From Corythucha ciliata (taxonomy: Eukaryota; Arthropoda; Insecta; Hemiptera; Tingidae), in the NCBI GenBank assembly GCA_038030265.1, contig CM075943.1:23622001-23686000 (forward strand): 64,000 bases of DNA. The letters are read 5' to 3'. Positions 47,650 through 57,900 of the stretch are shown piece by piece. The notes beneath the pieces were generated by a model. The model was not told where the DNA came from and ran no database searches. It saw only the letters and a list, made by a program, of their open reading frames with translations. The first letter of the stretch is position 1, and every line of letters begins with the position of its first letter. The position numbers were made by a program, and so were the translations under genes.

Positions 47650-48370
47650 GTATATGGTATTCTTGAAACTTACCCTATCACCTATAATAATTATTTTTAA
47701 ATAAAGTATAATGTGATATAAAGGGTGAGGGGCTAAATAACTAAAACCCTTGAGTGAACCTGGGGTTTCTGAACTAAATTTTAGAATTAAGAAAAAGTTA
47801 AGCTACTTTAAACTTAAAAAGAGTCTAAGTAATTTTTATTGAAATTATATTAACATAAGATCTCTTAATGGGGGGTTAAGATATCTAAAAATAGTAAAGT
47901 TTCAATTAATTTTATAGGAAGATAGCTTTAAATTTAATTTAAATTAGGCGAGAGGAAACAATCCAGTAACCGGTAACGAAGTAGAAAGGACAGGGAATCT
48001 GAGGACAACACTTCAGCAATACCACGAAGGCACAGACTAGAAAATACACATCAACACAGAAACAAAAGCGTTCATCAACAGAGCAAATGAACCCACATGA
48101 TTCCCCATCCAGCACCAAATCATCGTGTATAATTTTGGGACGAAAAAACGAACGTACGAATGACAAAGACCTAACCCTATTCGGGAAAATGGGAAAGACA
48201 ATTCGAATATAAAAATGAGTTAATTGGCATCTAAAAAATCGTGACAAAGTAAAAAATAAAATAATGGTAATGAAAAAACAGCAGCGTACACAAAGAATAT
48301 TACGATACAAAAATAAAACATAATAACAGCCAAAACAGCAGAACCAGTAAGTCAGAGCCGATGAAACCAA
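47650..48370. other. AT-rich spacer between foldback element and ORF1
   Basis: No recognisable protein. A long minus-strand open frame (47939-48370) is Phe/Cys-rich, has no endonuclease motifs I can identify, and is probably chance. Confidence 0.4.
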
Positions 48371-48382
48371 GGCGGCTAATTG

Positions 48383-49489
48383 CTATTTTAACCACCGATT
48401 TAGGTCCTCAGGTCGGCTGATAGTGGAGGCCGGAAGGCCTTCCTTTTCACGCACGAGGATGCGTCCGTTTGCCACCCAAACGAATTGAAGCTTCCCACTC
48501 CTCATCAATTCCCTGGTCCTTGAGAGAATCCATCTATTTTGGCCGGTTAAACTCTCATTAACATAAACCGGGACGTTAGGCCCTTCCTTAAAGCCGATGT
48601 CACGGAGGGAGAGAGAGCGCTTCACTTTCCTTTGCTTGATTAGCTCTTCCCTCTTTCGCTCATTTCTAAAGTGAACCAGGATAACAGGAGGCCTTGTGGG
48701 GACACCACCACTTGACACGCGTCTAGCCCGAGATGTTGGAACACGGACTACCTTTTCGACGTCCTCAGAAACAAGCGGCACGCTCAAAGCCTGAGAAGTA
48801 GCCTGAAGAATCTCCCATAGGTTCTCCGACGGAGACGGGGGCACACCTGAAATTTCCAACATATGGCCACGCTTCTCTTGTTCAGAGATATTGAGCCGAG
48901 CTTCTAAATCGGCGACTCTTTTTTCCAACGCAGCGCTATTAGATGCAAGGCCATTACTCTCGTCCTCCAACGTACTGACTTTAGACTCCAGAGCCAAGAC
49001 CTTAGCTCCCAGGTCTTTAATGGATCCATGACACATTTCCAACGACTGGATGAGATCCTTGTGTTTCTCATTGACGTCCTTCGAAAAGTTAGATAATTCT
49101 TCCTTTAGACATGAAGAGTCACTCTGAAGCTGCAGGAGGATCCCCATCATAGCATCAAGCCTGTTAGATCCAGAAGAATCCGATGAACCACTCGACTCTA
49201 CCGGCGATTTCGTCACCAACGGGTCACCGTCGCTTGAAGCACCCCTGGGGACCCCCGCAGACCGCACAGGGGTACCCTCTCCCCTTTCCTTCCTCGTACG
49301 TGAGCTGCATTCAGGGCAATTGTAACTGAGTTCCTTTTTATCCAGCTTCATCACATTAAAGTCCTCCTTCGAAATCCCGACGCATTTGAGGTGAAAAGTG
49401 CCAGAGCACTTGAAACAGGAAACTCTGTAAGCGTTATGAACGAGCGTGACGCTGCACTTCAAACACTTTCCCACCTGCGACATGGTCAC
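48383..49489 (-). CDS. ORF1 protein of a non-LTR retrotransposon: PHD-type zinc finger, coiled coil, FP-like C-terminus
   Basis: An intact 368-aa frame. Residues about 9-62 form a PHD-like Cys/His cluster (CLKCSVTL..., SCFKCSGTFHLKC, NCPEC). A Ser/Gly-rich linker follows (about 65-110), then a long heptad-type coiled coil (about 125-205). The C-terminal domain (about 210-368) has ILVHFRNERKREELIKQRK, VYVNESLTGQNRWILSRTRE and FVWVANGRILVREKEG, resembling the FP25K-like nucleic-acid-binding domain often found in arthropod LINE ORF1 proteins. It likely binds element RNA or DNA. It lies on the same strand as the Jockey-like RT fossil 1.5 kb downstream, so the two may be one element whose middle was lost, but this is unproven. 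Confidence 0.8.
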   Translation of the reverse strand: MTMSQVGKCLKCSVTLVHNAYRVSCFKCSGTFHLKCVGISKEDFNVMKLDKKELSYNCPECSSRTRKERGEGTPVRSAGVPRGASSDGDPLVTKSPVESSGSSDSSGSNRLDAMMGILLQLQSDSSCLKEELSNFSKDVNEKHKDLIQSLEMCHGSIKDLGAKVLALESKVSTLEDESNGLASNSAALEKRVADLEARLNISEQEKRGHMLEISGVPPSPSENLWEILQATSQALSVPLVSEDVEKVVRVPTSRARRVSSGGVPTRPPVILVHFRNERKREELIKQRKVKRSLSLRDIGFKEGPNVPVYVNESLTGQNRWILSRTRELMRSGKLQFVWVANGRILVREKEGLPASTISRPEDLNRWLK

Positions 49490-50149
49490 TCGGAAAAAGA
49501 GAAGAAGTTATGCGAAGAAAACACCCTGAAGTTTTTAATCCAGTAGTAGCCTTTTACAGTGTGTTGCGGGAAATAGTCGCTCTCCCAATCATTTCTTTCA
49601 CAACGGTGAAAAAGAAGAGAAAAGGACAACAAAATAAAAGCGACGAATCAAAGGTCAATAGATTTTAGACCCCTTGCATAAAAACACACAAAAAACTGGA
49701 AACCCACGAGGCCGAGAGAGTTAAAGTGAAGTAATTAATTACTTACAGGTATGCTTCGCAAAAATTTTTACCCGAGCAGAGCACGTGAAAATCGAGAAAT
49801 TCACGAGGATGAACGCACAAACCACCAGGGAAAGCGATTTCACGAGGAGGAAAGATCCGTTCTATCCAGCTGGACGGGAATTTGGCTCCTTCCGGCGATT
49901 TTCAGTCCATCGGACCTGGAGGAAAGAGCGTTGAAAGATGCTCACCAATTGTTTTGCTGAATCGTGATCGTGAACGCGATCAAGCGCTTGTTTATCATTT
50001 TTTTAACGCTAATTAGTGCGTTTTCTCATTAGGACTTGGTCAAGAACAGCACATTATGGTGTTTTACTTTATTTTAGCTATAAAAAGGGCTCTATACTCC
50101 GCGATAGCACTCTAGCTCACTCACTTCATAGCAAACATCTGTAAAAATC

Positions 50150-50990
50150 GCTACTTACAGACTAAAATGAGAAAAAACCCTAATTTATGGCTCAAATTGA
50201 GACAAAAGGATGACTCGCGATTAAGAATGTAGAAAAATCAATATTATTTGACGATGATATTGGGCAACAGTGCTTAAATTCGTGGATAAAATGTAGAAAA
50301 AATGCTAATTCATGGTTAAAATCGAGAAAAGCGCTAATTCACGGGTAAAATAAGTAAAAGCCAATTCGCGACTCTTTGATGAAGGAATCTTCTTGACCAA
50401 AATTTAGAAAAGGCGCTAACGAATAGCCAAGAGCGGAAAAAGCCGCTTATTCGCGGAAAAAATATTAAGAAACATCGCACATTCGCGGGAAAAATTGAAA
50501 AAAATCGCTAGTTCGTGGCTAAAATTGAGAAAAACGCTTATTCATGACTATGAGCGTTATTTGAAATAAAAACGCTAATTTGCGGCTAAAATGGAGAAAA
50601 ACTCAAATATCCAGCAAAAATTGAAAAAAAAAAAAAAAATACGCTAATTCACGGTCATAATGGAGAAAAACGCTAATTAGCGGTTTAAATTGAGAGAATG
50701 CCAATTCGCGGCCTTCTGGTGAATGTAACTTTCACGCTAAAATAATGGAAAAGCGCTAATTCGTGACTAAGAGTGAAACGAAACCCACTAATTCGCAGTT
50801 AAAATTAAGAAAACGCTAATTCGCTATTTCACTACTGAAATGGAGAAAAATACCCAATTCAAGTCTTAAATTTAAGAAAAAGTGCTCATTCGTGGCTTTA
50901 AACTGAGAAAACGCGCTAATCTGCGGATAAGGTGTGGAAAAAGCGCTGGTTCGCGGCTAAAAATTAGAATGAGCCGTAATTTAACGCTAC
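50150..50990. repeat. Degenerate minisatellite, unit about 30 bp, more than 20 copies
   Basis: Units centre on CGCTAATTCGCGGCTAAAAT followed by TGAGAAAAA, with point changes and small indels. Longest minisatellite in the window. The same unit in reverse orientation is at 35590-36070. Confidence 0.75.
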
Positions 50991-51651
50991 GTGGTATATT
51001 TCAATTTGTCAAAATTAGGCACTGAATCACCAGGTTTTCTACACTTGTGTATCCTTGCGAAAAAATGAAAGTACCTACTATTCATTAACGTTGTTTTTCA
51101 CCGTAATTTTCCATTTTAAAAGCCTTTAATACATGAAAGGGGGATTGCTGTTCATAGGGGGGGGGGGGATTTCGCGTCCCCCCATCAGGGGGGAATAGGC
51201 GCCGCTGGGGGTAAGTGATGTATACCTTGGTGCTTATTTTAACAACTTAATGCAACGACTTACCTTTGTTTGATTTGGTTCGAGCTAGCTGTTCAAATCA
51301 CCATACAGTCGTCTTCAATGGCGAGGAATGACCAAATCCCTTCCCACCTCCCTCCCATTGCCAACAGCTCGGGATGGTCACGTCAGCGAAGACGTATATC
51401 AGCGTACCACTCTTAAGAACATAGGGCCGAAGACCGAACGGACCCCTATAATAAAAGTGCTGGAGTGCCACATTTTGCCTAATGAACCCTTTATGTATAC
51501 GACACGTGAATAGCCATTTTTCGTCTGTACGAATGGTACACAACAGAAATCACTATCCCTCGATCTCCCACCTTCCACCAGTCACCTCTCAATGTCATTG
51601 CGTTAGGGACACCACAATCAACTTCGGTTGCACGGTTGATTCCACCCACGG

Positions 51652-52022
51652 GTGATTCCTCGACCCCCCTCCAATCCTTCCTCGTCTACTACTCGGCGTA
51701 CACTTTCTCGCCTTATTTCTGCACCAATCCTGGTTTTTAATGACTCGTTTTAATCTTCAGGAAATTCCGCATGTGCAGTGGTTTTCCTTTTTTCAAGTGT
51801 CATCCCAGAGGTTATTTTAAATTCGCCTTGAACTTTTACCTTTTAATTTCACGGTCTTTTTTCAACATAGTATTTGAAAAAATAAGGAAAACTACTGCAT
51901 ATGCGGTATTTCCTGAAGATTATAACGAGTACTTAAAAACCAGGATTAGTGCAGAAATAAGGTGAGAAAGTGTATGCCGAGTGCTAGACGAGGAGGTGAT
52001 AGGAGGGGGGCCGAGGAATCAT
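51652..52022. repeat. Foldback element with about 135-bp arms
   Basis: The left arm (from 51652, GTGATTCCTCGACCCCCCTC) and right arm (to 52022) are inverted copies sharing GGTTTTTAA-type and CCTTATTTCTGCAC-type sequence. The loop of about 80 bp is T-rich. No coding sequence. Confidence 0.7.
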
Positions 52023-52379
52023 CACTGCAGTTCCCCTTAACAGTTTAACGCTACCACTTACCAAATTTTGACTTGTTTAACGCTGTTGGCTCCAGCAAAT
52101 TCGCTGTCTCTGCCCCCCTCCCCCTTACAATCAGTTAGATGGTGAACCTCTGGGTTCCATGTTGACACACTCGGGCCCAGGCTCATCATATAGTCTACAT
52201 CTTCCTTCGAAGGCATCTCGCCTCTCTCAGCCATGTTCCTTTGGGGCCGAGAACTGAGTCCTTCAGGAGCGCGCGCTGAATTCACCTTCACCGAGAGCCC
52301 TCTTTGACGCGAATGACGTTTTACCCCCTCCCTCCTCTAGCATCTGTTCTACCGCTTTGGCTCGAGTGTCCCAACATAC

Positions 52380-52500
52380 AAGAGTGGTCATAAATTAGCT
52401 GGACAGAAGAAAACCATAGGGCATATCATTTCTGATCAAAATTGCGGAGTTTTCGGAAATTCCGATTTGGCTACGGATTGCCGAAATCGCCTCCTCCGGA
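52380..52500. repeat. Diverged terminus related to the 47-kb foldback element
   Basis: Shares the order GCTGGACAGA, AAAACCA, CATTTCTGATCAAAA, TTTTCGGAAATTCCG with 47068-47150, but only one arm is recognisable. Confidence 0.5.
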
Positions 52501-53440
52501 AGGATTTCTAGGTACGCGTACGCCCCTGAACGGGGCCCCCTAAATTGTCCCAAGTTATAACGAGCTCGAAGATTTCGAACAAAACGGCGTAAAAACTACA
52601 AATCATTCGATCTGCGATGCACCCTATTTGGACCGTTTTTAAAATGACTCCCTCCCCACCAACCCATCTAGCTGCCTCCGCGACACACGCCCCAAGGACG
52701 TCACCAGGATATGCGCCCCAAGGATATGCGACCAGTCAGAGGAACATGAAAAGAAAAAAAAAACAACCTCGCAAAAACTCCGTCGTTTGTCACCGAGGGC
52801 TTCGAATGGGACAAGTGCAAAATACTGCAAACTGGAGATAAAAGCACAGGAGTGAGTGGAAGGACTGGCAGAAGAGGGTGAAATTTGGGGAATCAACCTA
52901 GGGCAGAAACTCTCCGTTTACAAAAACAGGGGAACCAGAGGAAATCGAAAAAAAATGGAATGCCACGGAGAACTCTATAACTTCTTTGTTGGTCTATCAC
53001 GGGAAAGCAATATTTAAAACAATAAACAAGGGCGAGATTAATTATTTTAATTTTCCAGAAATTGCTGGGAAGTAGCCGCTTCGAGATCGCACGGATTAGT
53101 TCATACAATGAGGCTATCATCGTCAAGTCAATAATTCCTGGCGCAACAACGTAAAACTTTAGTATGGTGAGTAAAAATGGCTTATAGTTATTGTTGGTGG
53201 GCAGGGGCGGGGATTGTCAAGGAAAAGTCCAGAGCCGGATAAAAACCAAGGATTCAACGATGATGGGGGCCGTCAGATAACATTTGCATTGAATAGATTC
53301 GTGTTTTGCCACGATCAACTCACTCCCCTTTAAAAAAAAAGGGAAGATATAACGTAACAAATTTGATTCTCAGAAATCACAATTTAACGTTCGCAGCGTC
53401 GTCTTGAGAGCTCACTGTGCGTCTTGTACAACGAAAAAGA

Positions 53441-54572
53441 ATGCGGCGCGTGTTACTTATGGCATTGTGCTGCTGCTCGGGCATTTGCACCAGTTGGGCG
53501 GTTGACCTTCGTAATAATATCATACCCCTCACCAGTTTTGACTAAAAATTGACGTTTTTCTCTCTCATTTTTCGCAGCAAAAACCTGGAAAGTGTGCAAG
53601 GTATCCGAAAAAAATCGAGAGGCATGCATGAAGGATGCCGCACAAACTGCCGTAGCTTTTCTCATGAACGGTAAGTCCCTTATTCAAGCCCCCCCCCCTC
53701 CAGGTCCCAACAAAAAAGTTATAACCCTCAACCTTACCCCACCTATTATGAAAAAGGTGATAAAACCATCGGCGTTCCGCCTCTGGACCCTATGAGGATC
53801 GAAAGAACGGACATGAGGGACTCTGGCAATGAAAAAGGGTCGTTCAATTTTCAATTGACACTAACCAATTACATCCTAACGGGGTTTAAGAGCGCAAAAT
53901 TCGATAATTTTCAGTGTGTACCCCACCCTCCCCACCCACAAAACGGAGAGAATACACCTTTTGTGTCTTTTTGTTGTTTTTAAGACTCGACTGCAGCAAG
54001 GGGCGAATGAGTTTTAACGCTACCATGATGGACGATGTCTCTTTGAAGGGGCACTACAACGGTAGCGGTAAAATCTTGTTGATATCCGTCGACGCCTCCG
54101 GCGACTTTTTATTTGTTTTTAGTAAGGAATCGCGCCCCTCCTCACAGTACACATTGCCTTTAATAAACAGTCAATTTTCGTGAAAATTTAGGTGGCTACA
54201 CGCTAGGCTGTAATGTAATAATGAGTCAAATTGACAAGAAGGACGGAAAACACTTCAAGATTGAATCGATGACGGTGTCGTTGCAGCTGCCCAAAGCGCG
54301 AATTCACTACAGTAACCTGTTCAACGGAAATAAACTGCTGGGTAAGTCGCCACCTAGTCAAATCCAAGGCGTTTTGTAGCACGCTAATTTGACGTTCTTT
54401 CAATGCAAAAACAAAAGAGAACAATTTGAACGACGTGATGAATGAAAATTGGGACGCCCTGTTCGAGGAAATGAAAAATTCCCTCGACGTAAGCATGGCG
54501 TCCTCTTTTCGAGGCTATTTCATTGAACCGATCTTAGAACGAATTCCGGTGAATATGTTGTGCCCTAAGTGA
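53441..54572 (+). CDS. Takeout/JHBP-family secreted protein, 6 exons, 253 aa
   Basis: Exons 53441-53510, 53578-53670, 53757-53913, 53985-54121, 54192-54341 and 54418-54572 join in frame to 253 codons and stop TGA. The start gives a signal peptide (MRRVLLMALCCCSGICTSWA). The mature N-terminus LPKTWKVCKVSEKNREACMK has the paired cysteines of the family. Then come IGVPPLDPMRIER, NYILTGFKSAKFDNF, LDCSKGRMSFNATM, SLKGHYNGSGKILLISVDASGD, and the C-terminal NDVMNENWDALFEEM. This is the usual order of takeout/juvenile-hormone-binding proteins, which carry small hydrophobic ligands in extracellular fluid. The ligand cannot be deduced. The exon 3 acceptor has a weak pyrimidine tract. It converges with the carboxypeptidase gene, with stops only 337 bases apart. 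Confidence 0.9.
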
Positions 54573-54860
54573 GAGTTTTCGAGGCTCCGATGGAGCTGAT
54601 TATAAGCACTTTGTACCTTGCACCTGAGTATTTTTTGTCAACGTCTGTTCTGATTGTGAGGAATTAAAACCAGACACCCAGACTTACGATACTTCTTCCC
54701 CTATCTCATATATTCCCACCCACCATGCATTCACTAGCAGTCCATGAGCGAGGGAGGAGCCCTGTGGAGACGCATAACTTGGAACAAGCGGCTCAAATGA
54801 ATGTCCGGCTGGGCATTACACTTTAAAGCACATCCCCACACAATATACAATTAAACTAAA

Positions 54861-54866
54861 TTTATT
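54861..54866 (-). terminator. Candidate poly(A) signal for the carboxypeptidase gene
   Basis: TTTATT on the plus strand reads AATAAA on the minus strand, 43 bases beyond the stop codon at 54909. Confidence 0.55.
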
Positions 54867-54879
54867 TAAATTAGGATTC

Positions 54880-54885
54880 AATAAA
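54880..54885 (+). terminator. Candidate poly(A) signal AATAAA for the takeout-like gene
   Basis: Lies about 310 bases after the stop. An ATTAAA at 54663-54668 is an alternative. If 54880 is used, the 3' UTR would overlap that of the convergent carboxypeptidase gene. Confidence 0.4.
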
Positions 54886-54908
54886 TAACAATGTTTGACT
54901 TAGCTGAA

Positions 54909-57900
54909 CTACGAAGACGTCGAGTTTATGTGTTTTGCAATCGTTTTCAACGCAGCGAACGTCTCCCGTCCGGTGGGAATGATTTGAGACGCAGGCAAAA
55001 GGAAGCCGAAAGTGCCCTTATCACGCAGCTCGAGCGTGTAGCTGTATTTTATGCCGGCCTTACCCTTGGCCCAGTCGTCGGAACTTCCTGAAAAAAAAAG
55101 GTAAAATTCAACGGTTAGGGTTCTCTCTAAGCATGGGTAGAGGGGAGAGGGGGCGGTGAACTACAAACCTGACGTTGGGTAGAGAAGCGATGGCGACGTG
55201 CCGATTCGATACTCAGTGCCGTGAACTTTGGTCAAAGCATCGAGCGCTCTTTTCCCTAATTGCATCAGATCGTCGTAGTCTTTGGCACTCTGTTTCGTAT
55301 AGCCCCAGGGAAGAAGCATCATTTGCGAATAGGCGTGTAGCGTTAAATACGCTTTAATTCGATCCTTATTGTCCAGTATAAACTCCGAAATGGCTCGCGT
55401 TTCAGGCTCGCTGAACGCCGCCTTCCCAGCAAAATTCGCCTTGCACGGATCTGTACTCGCACCCACTTCACGCCAATGAAAGTCCCAGTTCCTGTTCAAA
55501 TCAACGCCGTCGCACGGCTCGGAGTCACCGCTCCAAAAAAATCTGTTCAGACCAATAGATTAGACGACAAGAAACAAAAAAATCAAAGTCTCTCTTCATA
55601 CCTCGCCTCGTCATAGTAATAGTCGTCACCCTCGCTCTGTCTTTTCGACCGACTCTTCCTCCAGAATCTGTCATTCGTATGGCTGTACTCATAACCGTCG
55701 GGATTCGCCACTGGCATAATATACCAGTCAATACCATCAACTACGGCTTTATTCGTCTTATAATTTTCCGTCAGTTGTTTTAAAATAAAGAGCGCAGTCG
55801 CTGGAGCGATCCATTCTCTCCCGTGAATTCCTACAATTTTTTAGATGTTTATATCATTCAGCATGGTGAGCCGGTTGTCAGAAGAGGAGGGAGGGATACC
55901 TGCGTCAACCCAAATTGCCGGAGATTTTTTCTTTTTCCCAGTTCCAATTCGAACCACTTTTAATGGTCTTCCTTCGACGGATTTCCCGATTGTATTGACG
56001 CTGACCAGGCCCGGCATTGTTTTCTCGAGATAGTCCATGTATCCTTCGATGTCTACACGCGAAGACAGACATTAATAAATCGTTTCCAAGTCAAAAAAAA
56101 AAAAAAAAGTAGAAGAAGAAAAAGGCATGGGACGCCCACTAACCTTTGTACCTGTGGTAACGAGTCCATGTCAGCAAGTGCCCCCGGTCGGTTTTCAACA
56201 AATCCTCCCTGTTATTTTTGGCAGGTTTAGGGTTCTGCCTTTTTATTTCAGCCTACAAGAAAAACAAAATCAAAACGCGTAAAAAATAGGTCAAAACCAC
56301 CCACCCACAATAATTGTTTATTCTTAAGCGAACCGTCATCGCTGCGTGGTTCGCCCTACATCTCACAAACCACCAAATTCTGAGAACGAAGCAACCTTTC
56401 GTCGAGAGAAAAAAGTAATAAATAGCCAGATTTTTATCGTAAAAACCGGATTTCACGGAGTAAAACGTGAACTGTTAAAAATGCGTTATTATGACCGCGA
56501 AGAAAAGTGAAAACTGAATGAAGAGCGAAAGAAAAGAGAATGAAGAAAGAAAAAAGGGAATCTAGAAGAGCGAGACCCGGATGACCGAATAAGGAAGGAC
56601 GACTGAGGATGTTGGCGACGAGGAGGGAGGGGGCTGCTGAAAGATTTCCTTGAGGACTTCATCAGTAGCGGTGTGCTCCAATCTTTACAGTTATTAACTC
56701 ATTCCATTTCATTTCTTTACTGGCGATGGCGGGGAGAGGAAGTGAAGGAAAGCGAGTTTTCCGGATTTCATTCTCTCCAGCGGCCGAACTCGCGCTTTGG
56801 TTGTGCTTTATGGCAAGGCGCTCGTTTTATGGACTGAATACACCGCCATCATAAAAGTTCACCGGGGGGGGGGGGGAGATCAGCGGCCTCATAATCCGTG
56901 TTTCGCTCAAATCTAAAAAATGAGACAAATTCGTAAAAATCGTCCACTCAACGTATCCCGCATGGCGATTTCGCCATATGTATACAGTATGTATTTTGTT
57001 TCCAGACGTTTACTGATAATAGGCTAATAGGCTGTTCATTATACTGTGCAACCCACTTAAATACAACCCTCAAAGTTCAATTTTATTGTGCAACCCCTAG
57101 TTTGCGCAATATTTATTGCACGTGTATGGGCCGCTTAAAAGACATTGTTCGATCAAACGAGCAGGGATTTTTATTCGAAGAGTTCATCCAGAGGTGCTGG
57201 CATTTTTGGCGGCGCTTTCAGCTGACGAAATCTTTGGGCGAAGAGCCTCGATCAGAGCGAAGTGATCCCCCTCCCACTACGGTCGTAGATAAAAACTATT
57301 AAAATAAAGGACAACCCGAAACGCTCACTCTTGGCCACGTTATTTATGAGAGACACTTTCGAAGTTGCGAAGCCACTCTGTGGCGCCGTGGCAGAGCTGC
57401 TGCATCAAAATAATGCATTTTTCTTGAAGTTGTCCGATTAAAGCCGGACGCATTTATGAATCCCTCAGTCGAAAACGCGAAATTAGGAAACAGCGCCTGT
57501 CACTCCGTCAATAGGCTAATGAGTGGCCACTCGCATTCCTCGAAGGGGCTATAGATTAACGTTTTGCGGTTGGTTTTCACGGCGATCATCGAGAGTCCAC
57601 GTGACCGAGTAAAAACGTTCATTTTTAGTCACTACAAAGGGGTGCGAGCGGCATCTCTGCTGCCTACTGGACGGGGTCCGACGACATTTCTCACTTACGC
57701 GAGGTCTGAGCAGGTGGCTCATAAGCCACAATTCCGAGAAATAAACGGACTTGAAATTTCAGCGGTCTGTACAAAATTAAAAGATCACGCTCAATAAAAA
57801 AAAAATAAAGCGTGAAAATAAGGACAAGCTTTCATCGTTAGAATCACGCGGGGCGAAATGATACGTGTGAACACCCTGTTCATGAAAAGAATGGAACGTA

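Larger units (their letters stand above)
32930..53400. other. 20-kb gene-poor, transposon-rich region
   Basis: No host gene recognised between the Lrrk 3' end and the takeout-like gene. Contents are itemised separately. Stretches in which I see nothing: 36570-36860, 39860-40800 (apart from scattered homopolymers), 51000-51640 and 52550-53380. Confidence 0.6.

Noticed and set aside
47939..48370. 144-codon minus-strand open frame between the RT fossil and ORF1
   Set aside because: Composition (Phe, Cys, Val) fits AT-rich noise; no endonuclease or RT motif could be read in it.
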